From positions 121,228 to 185,227 of the forward strand of contig CADEDC010000001.1 in the NCBI GenBank assembly GCA_902825985.1: 64,000 nucleotides of DNA. The letters are read 5' to 3'. Shown here one piece after another: positions 34,398-45,777 of the stretch. How positions within the stretch are numbered: position 1 is the stretch's first letter; the number at the start of each line of letters is the position of its first letter. Made by a program: the position numbers and the translations under genes. The notes below the pieces were generated by a model. That model searched no databases and was not told the DNA's origin. It was given only the letters and a program-made list of their open reading frames with translations. This DNA is from an uncultured Acidobacteriota bacterium (lineage in GTDB: Bacteria > Acidobacteriota > Vicinamibacteria > Vicinamibacterales > CAVVIG01).

Positions 34398-35954
34398 ATG
34401 CCCGAACTCGAGGAGCTGCGGCGGCAGAATCAGGCGCTCGACGAGCAGATCAGGACGCTCGTCCGCACCGAGCAGCGCCTGCACAGGTCGCAGAACGAAG
34501 TCGACCGCCAGATCGCGCGCATCGAACTGCTCAGCCGATTCGCGCTGCGATGGACGGGTCAATCGACCTCGCGCGAGATCCTCGCCGGCGCCGTGGAGCT
34601 GTTCAACCGGCTGTTCAGCGTCACCTCGACGCAGATCGTCGTGCTCGACGCCGGTGCCGTGTCAGCCGAACATCCGGCCACCGCGCCACTCATCTGGCCG
34701 CCACCGGCCGACGTCCCCGCCCTGGCGCTTGACGACGTGCTGTCGCCCCTGGTGTTGACGCGCGTCGATCTGGGCGGCCGCTGGCCGTGGCTGGCCGATC
34801 TCGTTCCACCGCCGGACGGTGTCGCTCACGCCGACACCCGTCTCGTCCTCATGCCGCTCCGCGATCGGGAGGGTCCGCCGATGGGCGTGCTGCTCGCTGT
34901 CGGGCAGGCGTCCACGCGATCGTCGCATCTCAAGGAAGCGCCCAAAGCGACCAGCCTGCCGTTCCTGCAGTTGATGAGCAGCCACGTCGAGCAGATGCTG
35001 CGAACGACCCGGCTGCTGCGCGACCTGGCGCGGACGCAGCAGCACCTGCTGGCAGCGCGCGATGAGCTCGAAGATCGCGTCGACGCGCGGACGCGCGAAC
35101 TGCAGGCCGAGGTGACGGAGCGGCGGCGCGCCGAGGAGGCGCTGATTCTCGCCCGCGATGCCGCTGAAGCGGCCAGCCATGCGAAGAGCGCGTTTCTCGC
35201 GCACATGAGTCACGAACTGCGGACGCCGCTCAACGCCATCATCGGCTACAGCGAGATGTTGCAGGAGGATGCCATCGCCGAAGGCAATCACGAGGCGGCG
35301 CGCGACCAGGGGATGGTCGTCTCGTCGGGCAAGCATCTGCTCGGCATGGTGAACGACGTCCTCGATCTGTCGAAAATCGAGGCGGGACGGCTGCACCTGG
35401 ATATCGAGTCGTTCGAGGTGGGACCGTTCCTGCACACCGTCGTCCACACGGCGCGGCCGCTCGTCGAGCGGAAGGGCAACCGGCTGGAGGTGTCGAGTCC
35501 GGACGAGGCCGGGTGCATGACGAGCGACTCGATGCGCCTGAAGCAGGTGCTGCTAAACCTGCTGAGCAACGCCGCCAAGTTCACGGAGCACGGGGTCGTG
35601 CGCGTCGACGTCTCGAAGGTGGACGGCGGCGAGCGCCCGATGACCCGGTTCCGGGTCATCGACACCGGGATCGGCATGACCGAGGAGCAGGTGAGCCGCC
35701 TGTTCAACGAGTTCATGCAGGCCGACTCGTCGACGACGAAGCGGTTCGGCGGCACCGGACTGGGGTTGGCCATCAGCCGCCGCCTCTGCCGCCTGATGGG
35801 CGGCGACGTCACGGTCGAAAGCCGCTGCGGGGAAGGCACCACCTTCACCGTGATCGTGCCGACGGAGGCGGGGGAGCCGTCCGCCGATCTCCTCGAAGCG
35901 GCCGCCGACGTGCCATCTCCGGTGTCGGACGGCGCGCTGGCCAGCCGCCCCTGA
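34398..35954 (+). CDS. Cytosolic hybrid-less sensor histidine kinase
   Basis: 518 aa. N-terminal coiled-coil (about 1-50), a GAF-like region (about 55-195), a second coiled-coil, then HisKA with the phospho-acceptor His272 in SHELRTPLN and a HATPase_c domain with [12 protein letters not shown]. No receiver domain and no transmembrane helix. Placed directly behind the FIST gene, which probably supplies the sensed signal. No response regulator is adjacent, so the partner is elsewhere. Confidence 0.87.
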   Translation: MPELEELRRQNQALDEQIRTLVRTEQRLHRSQNEVDRQIARIELLSRFALRWTGQSTSREILAGAVELFNRLFSVTSTQIVVLDAGAVSAEHPATAPLIWPPPADVPALALDDVLSPLVLTRVDLGGRWPWLADLVPPPDGVAHADTRLVLMPLRDREGPPMGVLLAVGQASTRSSHLKEAPKATSLPFLQLMSSHVEQMLRTTRLLRDLARTQQHLLAARDELEDRVDARTRELQAEVTERRRAEEALILARDAAEAASHAKSAFLAHMSHELRTPLNAIIGYSEMLQEDAIAEGNHEAARDQGMVVSSGKHLLGMVNDVLDLSKIEAGRLHLDIESFEVGPFLHTVVHTARPLVERKGNRLEVSSPDEAGCMTSDSMRLKQVLLNLLSNAAKFTEHGVVRVDVSKVDGGERPMTRFRVIDTGIGMTEEQVSRLFNEFMQADSSTTKRFGGTGLGLAISRRLCRLMGGDVTVESRCGEGTTFTVIVPTEAGEPSADLLEAAADVPSPVSDGALASRP

Positions 35955-35990
35955 GTCGCGTTCCTGTCAGCGGCCTCCTGCCGCGTCGCC

Positions 35991-36055
35991 CGCCCCACCA
36001 CGCCGCCCCACCACGCCGCCCCACCACGCCGCCCCACCACGCCGCCGCACCACGG
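35991..36055 (+). repeat. 13-bp minisatellite
   Basis: Four perfect tandem copies of a 13-bp unit (CGCCCCACCACGC) run from 35991 to 36042, followed by one degenerate copy to 36055. The flanks continue as GC-rich degenerate repeats to about 36085. It sits in the 191-bp gap between the kinase and the SnoaL-like gene and encodes nothing convincing. Copy number is likely variable. Confidence 0.88.
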
Positions 36056-36145
36056 CGCCGCGCCACCGCCGCCCGGCCACCGCCCCGCACACGACCGTCA
36101 GGACGCGCCGGTCGGTGACAGAATGGCCGGGGGGACATTTCCTGG

Positions 36146-36520
36146 ATGAGCGAGAACACACGATCCGTCGAGCGCTACATGGAGGCCTTCGCGGCGAGCG
36201 ACCACGAGACCGTGCTCTCGTGCCTCACCGACGACGTCCGGTGGGAGGTGCCCGGGACGTTCGAATTGACGGGCAAGGCGTCGTTCCAGGCGGAGATGTC
36301 CAACCCCGGGTTCGTGGGGCAGCCGGCGATCACGGTGACGCGCCTCATCGAGGATGGCGACGTGGTGGTTGGCGAGGGCACGGTCGTCACCCAACGGCAG
36401 GACGGCGAGGCGCTCCACCTCCGGTTCTGCGATGTCTTCGAGATGCGGGATGGGAAGATCGCCCGCCTGACCAGCTATCTGATGGAGGCTGGACAGCCCG
36501 AGGGCTGGACGATCGGATGA
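36146..36520 (+). CDS. SnoaL-like/NTF2-fold protein
   Basis: 124 aa, the size of a single SnoaL/ketosteroid-isomerase-like cone fold. Landmarks are the YMEAFAASDHETVLSCL helix, DDVRWEVPG and a C-terminal FEMRDGKIARLTSYLM strand pair. Members include polyketide cyclases, isomerases and non-catalytic binders; the function is not predictable. It stands alone between the minisatellite and the fic gene. Confidence 0.78.
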   Translation: MSENTRSVERYMEAFAASDHETVLSCLTDDVRWEVPGTFELTGKASFQAEMSNPGFVGQPAITVTRLIEDGDVVVGEGTVVTQRQDGEALHLRFCDVFEMRDGKIARLTSYLMEAGQPEGWTIG

Positions 36521-36554
36521 ACGGACCGGTGAATCTGCACGATGCACCGCAATG

Positions 36555-36602
36555 GAGGTAACGATCGTCAGAGAAGGGGTAAAATCAACCACTCATTACC
36601 TC
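36555..36602 (+). promoter_or_regulatory. fic promoter with flanking 7-bp inverted repeat
   Basis: A TAAAAT (36580-36585) resembles a -10 box. It is bracketed by GAGGTAA (36555-36561) and its exact reverse complement TTACCTC (36596-36602). That placement would suit a repressor operator overlapping the promoter. A -35 is not convincing. Confidence 0.35.
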
Positions 36603-36616
36603 TTTGAGCCATCGCG

Positions 36617-37660
36617 ATGCCTTCTCTCCATCCGGCCTACCTCCGCGGTGTGACGTTCGGCGCCTCCGAACTGAGTGCCATCCATCGTCTCGGAGAATCG
36701 CGTGGACGTCAGGACCTGTTCGTCCGGCAGTTTCCTGAGCAGCTCGACACTCTCCGCACCCACGCCATCATCGAGTCCGCCGAGTCCTCGAACCGGATCG
36801 AGGGCGTGGTCGCGGCGCCGGGGCGGGTCGCAGATCTGGTGATTCGCGGAACCGAGCCGCGGACGCGGTCGGAGCAGGAGATTGCCGGCTACCGCGACGC
36901 CTTGCATCTCATTCACGAGTCGCACGCCGACATGCGGCTTGCGGAGAATGTCGTCCTTCAACTTCATCACCTGCTCTATCGCTATCAGCCGGGCGCCGGC
37001 GGACGCTGGAAGGGCACGGACAACCAGATCGTCGAACGTGACGCTGACGGCACGGTCGTGCGCGTCCGGTTCACGCCGACGCCGGCGGTCGCCACGCCGC
37101 AGGCGATGTCGGACCTTGTCGCCAACTATCACGCCGCGGTCGGGGAATCGCTGGCCGAACCGTTGGTCGTCCTTCCGCTCGCGGTCCTCGACTTCCTGTG
37201 CATCCACCCGTTCACGGATGGAAACGGTCGTGTCGGGCGGATGCTGTCGTTGTTGCTGCTCTACCACTTCGATTACCAGGTCGGGCGCTATGTCAGCCTC
37301 GAGCGCATCATCGAGGAATCGCGCGACACCTACTACGAGGCGCTCGCGCGCAGCTCGCACGCCTGGCACGCGCACACGCACGATCCACACCCGTGGCTCG
37401 ACTACTTTTGGGGCGTGCTGATTCGCGCCTACGACGAGTTCGAGGCGCGGGTCGAAACGCTGAAAGGCTCGAAGGGCGATCAGGTGCGCGCCGCGGTGGC
37501 CCGGCGCATCGGCGCCTTCGGCATCGCCGATCTTGAACAGGACTGCCCTGGCGTCAGCCGGGACATGGTCCGTCACGTTCTTCGACAGATGCGAGCCGAA
37601 GGCCTCGTCCAGGTCGAAGGGCGCGGCCCCGGCGCGAAGTGGCGGGCCGTCTCGACATAG
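36617..37660 (+). CDS. Fic-family AMP-transferase with internal inhibitory motif
   Basis: 347 aa. The Fic signature HPFTDGNGRVGR begins at catalytic His197. An N-terminal inhibitory motif of the (S/T)xxxE(G/N) type is Ser58 to Glu62-Gly63, making this a class II, self-inhibited Fic protein. A Fic_N-like region precedes, and the last 70 residues look like a winged helix (VSRDMVRHVLRQM). These enzymes AMPylate (or de-AMPylate) target proteins. No separate antitoxin gene is present, as expected for class II. Confidence 0.88.
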   Translation: MPSLHPAYLRGVTFGASELSAIHRLGESRGRQDLFVRQFPEQLDTLRTHAIIESAESSNRIEGVVAAPGRVADLVIRGTEPRTRSEQEIAGYRDALHLIHESHADMRLAENVVLQLHHLLYRYQPGAGGRWKGTDNQIVERDADGTVVRVRFTPTPAVATPQAMSDLVANYHAAVGESLAEPLVVLPLAVLDFLCIHPFTDGNGRVGRMLSLLLLYHFDYQVGRYVSLERIIEESRDTYYEALARSSHAWHAHTHDPHPWLDYFWGVLIRAYDEFEARVETLKGSKGDQVRAAVARRIGAFGIADLEQDCPGVSRDMVRHVLRQMRAEGLVQVEGRGPGAKWRAVST

Positions 37661-37728
37661 AGCCGACGTTCCCCGGCAGGGAGCACGGTGTCGGCGGCAT
37701 CATGGCATTGAGCTGTTGCGGGTTGAAC

Positions 37729-37804
37729 TGGAGCCGGCGATCGGACTTGAACCGATGACCTGCTGATTACGAATCAGCTGCTCTACCAACTGAGCTACGC
37801 CGGC
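37729..37804 (-). tRNA. tRNA-Thr (anticodon CGT)
   Basis: A complete 76-nt cloverleaf can be drawn on the minus strand. The acceptor stem is GCCGGCG/CGCCGGC, the D-loop has AGTTGGTAGA, the 7-nt anticodon loop TTCGTAA reads CGT (ACG codon), the T-loop is GGTTCAAGTCC, and CCA is encoded after discriminator T. A TAGAAT (37851-37856) about 47 nt upstream could be its -10, although read-through from the cupin gene is also possible. Confidence 0.95.
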
Positions 37805-37862
37805 AAGGCGTGATGAGGCGTGGCCAACCCGACAGGGAAGCCGAACCGAGATTCTAGCACGC

Positions 37863-38255
37863 CTAGATCGTCCCCTGATACTCCGCTTCGCTGACCGCTT
37901 CCAACCAGGTCGTCACGACGTTCACGTTCACCGCGAGATGCGTGCCGGTCGTCCCCGGCACCGCCCCGTGCCAATGCTTCTCGCCAGGCGCGAACACCAC
38001 TGCGTCTCCAGCCCGGATGTCCTGCGGCGGCTCCCCCTGCCGCTGCACGCGGATGCGGCCCTCGACGACCAGCAGCCACTGCGGTCCCGAGTGCGTATGC
38101 CAGTTCGTTCGGCCGCCCGCCTCGAACGTCACCCGGTAGACGCCGACCGGCACGGTCTCGTCGTCCTCCGCCAGGCGCTGCACGGTGGCCGGACCGACGA
38201 ACGTGTGGGGGTCGACAGGGTTCACGGGCACGCCGATGGCGCGAAAAATCCGCAT
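37863..38255 (-). CDS. Small cupin-2 domain protein
   Basis: 130 aa single cupin barrel. Metal-ligand pattern: the two histidines of NWHTHSGPQW with the Gln, then HWHGA in the second motif, with PGEKH before it. Probably a metal-dependent enzyme or binder related to carboxymuconolactone-type cupins; the substrate is unknown. Start at 38255 chosen for the family length; a TACAAT -10 ends 11 nt upstream with no ribosome site. Confidence 0.8.
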   Translation of the reverse strand: MRIFRAIGVPVNPVDPHTFVGPATVQRLAEDDETVPVGVYRVTFEAGGRTNWHTHSGPQWLLVVEGRIRVQRQGEPPQDIRAGDAVVFAPGEKHWHGAVPGTTGTHLAVNVNVVTTWLEAVSEAEYQGTI

Positions 38256-38415
38256 AGGTGTGGAGGATTGTAGAATCGGCGCGCTCACCTCTGCAATCGC
38301 CGAATTGGCCCGGACCACCGCTGACGGAGGCGGGCTACCGATTCCGCCGCCGGTGCGTTACGATGTCAGTTTGGCATTGCGCCGGGAATCCCCACAGGGC
38401 ACCCGGCCTCGGAAC

Positions 38416-41563
<3,148 letters not shown>

Positions 41564-41586
<23 letters not shown>

Positions 41587-42211
41587 CGACCGTCGCCGGC
41601 GCGTGCTGCCGCGGGCGTTCTACGATCGGCCGACGCTCGACGTCGCCGCCGAACTGCTCGGCGCGGTACTCGTGCACCGCGCCGACGACGTCGAAACCAG
41701 CGGCGTCATCGTCGAGGTCGAGGCGTACATCGGCGAGTCCGATCCGGCGTGCCACGCCGCACCCGGCCGCACGGTTCGCAATGCGCCGCTCTACGGTCCG
41801 CCCGGCTTCGCCTACGTCTACCTGAACTACGGCATCCACTGTCTCGTCAACGTCGTCACCGAGCGCGACGGCGAGCCGGCGGCGGTGCTGGTTCGCGCGC
41901 TCGAGCCGCTGGAGGGCATCGAGGTGATGCGGCGGCGGCGGCAACGTCCCGCCAAGGGGCGGCGGTCGCCGGCGCGGGCGCTTGACGACAGCGACCTCTG
42001 TCGCGGTCCGGGGAACCTGGCGGTCGCGATGGCGATCACGCTCGCCGACAATCGCGTCGATCTGCTCGGGGACCGGCTGTGGATCGAGGATCGCCGGATC
42101 GCGGTGGGCCCGATCCGGTGGACGTCGCGCATCGGCATCCGGGTCGGCGTCGACCGCCCCTGGCGGGCGCACATCGATCGCCACCCGGCGGTGTCGGGAC
42201 GCCGGCGCTGA
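41564..42211 (+). CDS. mpg: 3-methyladenine DNA glycosylase (AAG/Mpg family)
   Basis: 215 aa, normal for the AAG fold. EVEAYIGESDPACHA contains the catalytic glutamate, and NAPLYGPPGFAYVYLNYGIHCLVNVV is the family core (split here across residues 75-100). It removes alkylated and deaminated purines. It starts inside the 3' end of uvrA and continues the DNA repair theme, so co-expression is likely. The R/G-rich loop around 125-140 is longer than in many homologues. Confidence 0.92.
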
Positions 42212-42223
42212 CGCGCCCCGGGG

Positions 42224-44854
42224 CTACCGGGGCTGGCCGGCGAGCCAGGTCGTCAGCTCGCTGGTTTGCGCCTGCTTCAGGGCGATGCAGCCGTCAATCC
42301 GCTCCATCGACTGCGCGAGAGCCCGCTCACCGCTCGGCAGGCGGTGGGTCCTGAAGAACGCCTGGATGTCGTCGCGGCTGCGGGCATCGCAAAACGACCC
42401 GAGCGCGCCGGCGACGTTGGCGCCGCCGAGGAAGTTCAGCGCCTTCGGGGCGAACTCATCCCAGTGTGCCTTGACGAAGTGCCAGGTGCGCTCGTTGGTA
42501 TCCGGGTTCGCAAGCAGCCGTGCCAGGAAGGTCGGGGTGTCCTGGCTGCGGAGCTCGGGCGTCAGCGCGAAGTCGAGGCTGCGCTGCACGAGCGCCGGAT
42601 CGGTGAACGACGTCAGCGCCCGCAGGTAGCGGTCGCGGACCTCCGGTGACGTGGCACCGCGCGATGCGGCGAGAAAGCGGTCGTAGAGCCGCGCATCGCC
42701 GCGGCTGGCCGCGAAGGCGACGAGCGAGTCGGCGGTGGCCGGATCGAGCGGCGCGGTGCCGTCGAGCGCCGCATCCACCGCCTGCCGGACGTAATCGAGC
42801 ATGACGCCGTCGCCGCCGGCGGCGGCGAGCATCTGGACCACGACCGCCCGGACCGCGGTGCGCTCGGCGTCCTCACCCGGGATGGTATTCGGTCCGAGGA
42901 CTGTGGCCAGCGGCCCGAAGAGCCGTCGGACGAACGCGTCGAACCGCGGCCGCGTCTCGGGCGTCGTCAGATAGCTGCGGATGGTGCCGATGCGGCCCGC
43001 GAGCCGTCCGATGACGACGCTCGACGTCTCGTTGCCGAAGCCGGCGACCAGCGTGAGGTAGTGGCCCACGGCGTGGCGGCCGGCGCGGACCATGGCCCAC
43101 TCGTCGCCGAGCAGCGACAGCCGCTCCGGTGCGCTCAGCTGGGCCTGGACGCGCGGCGCCATCGCCGCCAGCAGGTCGGGCGCGTACTCGGACCGGTAGT
43201 AGCCGGTCGCCCCGGCGTTGATGAACGTCCACGGCGACGGACACTGGAATCCAGGCCCAGCGTCGGACCGCAGCGTCCGGCCGCCCTGCCGGGGAAGGAC
43301 GGCGCAGGCCTTCGTCGCCAGCTGGGCGTCCTTGACGCACACCGGCACGCTCCAGGTTGTCGGACGTGGCGGCTGCGCCCCGATCAGGAAGCGCTGCTGC
43401 GTCAACGTCTGCTCGACGCCCTCCGGACCGCACGTATAGGCGACGCGGACGACCGGGACGCCCGGCTGCGTGACGAAGGTCGCGAGGATGGTGTCGACCG
43501 GCTGGCCCGAGGTGTCGGCAAGCACCGTCCAGAAGTCGCGCGACGTCGCATTCGCGTAGGCGTATTTCTTCAGGTAGGCATTGACGCCGGCGCGGAAGGC
43601 CTCGGGGCCGATGAACCCCTCGACCATGCGCAGCACCGATGCCCCCTTCTCGTAGGCAATCGGGTCGAACAGGCTGTCGATGTCGGTGTTGGTTTCGACG
43701 CTCGCCTGGATCGCCCGCGTCGACAGCAGGCTGTCGAGCTCCAGCGCTGTCTGCGTTTCGAGGGCCTCGTCGACATCGATCCGCCACTCGGGTTTCCAGG
43801 CCGCGAGCGGCCGGTTCTGCATCCACGTGGCGAATCCCTCGTTCAGCCAGATGTCGTCCCACCAGGCCATGGTGACCAGATCGCCGAACCACTGATGGGC
43901 GAGCTCATGCGCGAGCACCGAGGCGATGCGCTTGCGCGTGTCGACCGAGGCGGTGGCGGCATCCGCGAGCAGGAATGTCTCGCGATAGAAGATGGCGGCG
44001 GTGTTCTCCATCGCGCCGGCCGAGAAATCCGGGACGGCGACCAGGTCGATCTTGCCGAACGGGTAGTCGATCTCGTAGTAGTCGTTGAAGAACGTGACGA
44101 TGTGCTGGGCGGCGTCGAGTGCCAGCTGTCCGAGGTGCGCCTTGTCCGGCGTCGCACAGACGCGGACCGGGATGCGGTCGGCCGACCCGCTCAGGCAGGT
44201 GAAGTCGCCGACCGCCAGTGCGACCAGGTACGACGACATCTTCGCGGTGGTCGAGAACGTCAGTGTGTGCCGGCCCGGGCCTGGACCCGGCACATCCGCG
44301 ATCACCCGGCCATTCGAGATGGCGGTGTCGCCCTCCGCGATGGTCGCCGAGATGGCGAAGGTGGCCTTGAAGGCCGGCTCGTCGAAACTGGGGAAGGCGC
44401 GGCGGGCGTCGGTCGCTTCCATCTGACTGACGGCATAGCGACGGCCGTTCGCCTGGCTGAGGTAGAGACCGCGCAGCTGCGAGTTGAGGACCCCCGCATA
44501 AGTGATGTGAATCGTTGCCCGCCCCGGGGCAATCGGCTGCGGCACCGTGAACAGCGCGAGCTGGGCGGTGGTGCTGACCGAGGCCCGCTGCCGGCGGCCG
44601 CCGCTCTCGATGGTCACCTCGCGGAACGTGATCTCGACCGCGTGCAGGACGATCCGGTTCGTCGCCTCATCGATTCGGACCTGAATCCGCTCGTCGCCGG
44701 TGAACCGCGCCCGGTCCAGATCGATGTCGAAGGCGAGGTCGTAGTGGCTGGGGACGACTGTGGCGGGCAGGCGTTGTGCCGAGCTGGTGAGAGGCGCGGC
44801 GACGCTCAGAAGGGTCGCGATGAACAGCCACCTGCCGAGTATGCGAGGACGCAC
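42224..44854 (-). CDS. Secreted M1-family zinc aminopeptidase
   Basis: 876 aa. A signal peptide (about 1-26, ending SSAQ) is followed by the M1 core: substrate motif GAMEN at 280-284 and zinc motif HELAH at 316-320 with the third ligand Glu339. The C-terminal half resembles the ERAP1_C superhelix. It trims N-terminal residues of peptides in the periplasm. The frame extends to an ATG at 45004, but that adds a Gln-rich stretch before the signal peptide; the GTG at 44854 has a TACACT -10 box 6 nt upstream and is preferred. Converges on the glycosylase gene. Confidence 0.9.
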   Translation of the reverse strand: MRPRILGRWLFIATLLSVAAPLTSSAQRLPATVVPSHYDLAFDIDLDRARFTGDERIQVRIDEATNRIVLHAVEITFREVTIESGGRRQRASVSTTAQLALFTVPQPIAPGRATIHITYAGVLNSQLRGLYLSQANGRRYAVSQMEATDARRAFPSFDEPAFKATFAISATIAEGDTAISNGRVIADVPGPGPGRHTLTFSTTAKMSSYLVALAVGDFTCLSGSADRIPVRVCATPDKAHLGQLALDAAQHIVTFFNDYYEIDYPFGKIDLVAVPDFSAGAMENTAAIFYRETFLLADAATASVDTRKRIASVLAHELAHQWFGDLVTMAWWDDIWLNEGFATWMQNRPLAAWKPEWRIDVDEALETQTALELDSLLSTRAIQASVETNTDIDSLFDPIAYEKGASVLRMVEGFIGPEAFRAGVNAYLKKYAYANATSRDFWTVLADTSGQPVDTILATFVTQPGVPVVRVAYTCGPEGVEQTLTQQRFLIGAQPPRPTTWSVPVCVKDAQLATKACAVLPRQGGRTLRSDAGPGFQCPSPWTFINAGATGYYRSEYAPDLLAAMAPRVQAQLSAPERLSLLGDEWAMVRAGRHAVGHYLTLVAGFGNETSSVVIGRLAGRIGTIRSYLTTPETRPRFDAFVRRLFGPLATVLGPNTIPGEDAERTAVRAVVVQMLAAAGGDGVMLDYVRQAVDAALDGTAPLDPATADSLVAFAASRGDARLYDRFLAASRGATSPEVRDRYLRALTSFTDPALVQRSLDFALTPELRSQDTPTFLARLLANPDTNERTWHFVKAHWDEFAPKALNFLGGANVAGALGSFCDARSRDDIQAFFRTHRLPSGERALAQSMERIDGCIALKQAQTSELTTWLAGQPR

Positions 44855-44897
44855 GATCCAAGTGTACCCTTGACCCCGGGCCCCAAACAGGGGGATA

Positions 44898-45011
44898 GTG
44901 ACTGTCACTGTGTCGACTGGCTTCTGTTCCTGTTGCTGTTGTTGCTGCGCGGCTGCGTCCAGCCCTCGCGCCACCGGTTCAGGTTCCGTCCAGTCCAGCG
45001 TCACGGCGTAA
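44898..45011 (+). CDS. Poly-cysteine leader peptide of the siroheme/sulfite reductase operon
   Basis: A 37-codon frame, bounded by an upstream in-frame TGA (44871) and its own TAA (45009-45011). Residues 10-17 read C-S-C-C-C-C-C-C, seven cysteines in eight codons, using both TGT and TGC. AGGGGG lies 3 nt before the GTG. A TTGACC (44870-44875) and GATAGT (44894-44899) with 18-nt spacing would instead place transcription start near 44906 and make the GTG at 44910 the start; both keep the cysteine run. The stop is 23 nt before a strong terminator, and the genes beyond make siroheme and sulfide. I read it as a cysteine-sensing attenuator peptide; chance low-complexity sequence is the alternative. 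Confidence 0.72.
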   Translation: MTVTVSTGFCSCCCCCCAAASSPRATGSGSVQSSVTA

Positions 45012-45034
45012 GCCGATTCGCACCCTGAACTTCC

Positions 45035-45076
45035 AAGGCCCGGGAGGCGTCCACGCTTCCCGGGCCTTTTCGTTTT
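45035..45076 (+). terminator. Attenuator/intrinsic terminator between leader peptide and sirC
   Basis: A 15-bp stem (45035-45049 with 45054-45068, one G-U pair) with a TCCA loop runs into TTTTCGTTTT (45067-45076). It points along the plus strand, yet the nearest ordinary plus-strand gene ends at 42211, so its only evident upstream partner is the leader peptide. The best alternative partner for its 5' arm is an 8-nt exact complement (44875-44882) just before the leader start; no stronger anti-terminator was found between the cysteine codons and the stem. Confidence 0.82.
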
Positions 45077-45123
45077 CCGTGCGTGTGCGCCGGCTCCATC
45101 GCGGGCGTCGCAGAAGACAAGAG

Positions 45124-45777
45124 ATGACTGAACTCCTGCCGCTGTTCCTGGATCTCACCGGTCGGCGCGTCCTGCTGGTCGGGGGCGGTCCGGTTGCCGC
45201 ATCCAAGCTCGGGGCGCTGCTCGCGGCCGGCGCGGATGTCCGCGTGGTCGCGCCCGACATACACCCGGGAATCGTCGCCGCCGTTGAACGCAGCGGACCG
45301 GCACCCGCGGACGGCAGCGCCGCCGCCCCGGCGACGGCTGCGGGCGTTGGACGCGTGACGATCGAGCGGCGCCCGTTCGCGGCCGGCGATCTCGACGATG
45401 CGTGGCTGGTGGTTGCCGCCGCCCTGCCCGAGGTCAACCGCGCCGTTGCCGATGCCGCCGAGGCGCGTCGATTGTTCGTCAACGCGGTGGACGATCCGGC
45501 GAGTGCCAGCGCGTATCTTGGCGGCGTCGTCCGGCGCGACGGCATCACGCTGGCCATCTCGAGTCGCGGCCATGCCCCCGGGCTCACCGGCCTGCTGCGC
45601 GAGGCGCTCGACGCCGTGCTGCCGCGGGACCTGCGGTTGTGGATGGACGAGGCGCGGCTGCAGCGGATCCGCTGGCGGCGTGACGGCGTGCCGATGGCGG
45701 CCCGCCGCCCGTTGCTGCTGCACGCCCTCAACGTCATCTACGAGCGCCGGGCCCGCCATGAGGCGTCATGTCAGTAG
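45124..45777 (+). CDS. Precorrin-2 dehydrogenase / siroheme pathway (Met8/SirC-like)
   Basis: 217 aa. LPLFLDLTGRRVLLVGGGPVA is the NAD-binding start of the CysG N-terminal domain (GGGPVA near residues 18-23), followed by NAVDDP and ISSRGHAPGL. It oxidises precorrin-2 to sirohydrochlorin and may insert iron. A Pro/Ala/Gly-rich insertion lies at about 60-75. The start at 45124 is the family start; an upstream GTG adds 15 Arg-rich residues. It overlaps the next gene by 10 nt and lies behind the leader-peptide attenuator. Confidence 0.88.
   Translation: MTELLPLFLDLTGRRVLLVGGGPVAASKLGALLAAGADVRVVAPDIHPGIVAAVERSGPAPADGSAAAPATAAGVGRVTIERRPFAAGDLDDAWLVVAAALPEVNRAVADAAEARRLFVNAVDDPASASAYLGGVVRRDGITLAISSRGHAPGLTGLLREALDAVLPRDLRLWMDEARLQRIRWRRDGVPMAARRPLLLHALNVIYERRARHEASCQ

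Noticed and set aside
35991-36085. Possible CRISPR array
   Set aside because: Units are contiguous 13-mers without spacers, so this is a minisatellite.
44855-45004. N-terminal extension of the M1 peptidase with a glutamine run
   Set aside because: The extension precedes a clean signal peptide and is merely the complement of the cysteine-codon run of the leader. The GTG at 44854 with a close -10 box is a better start.
43061-45028. 655-codon plus-strand frame opposite the M1 peptidase, ending near the Cys leader
   Set aside because: It is antisense to zinc-peptidase motifs and is in a different frame from the poly-Cys leader. Its presence does not explain the terminator any better.
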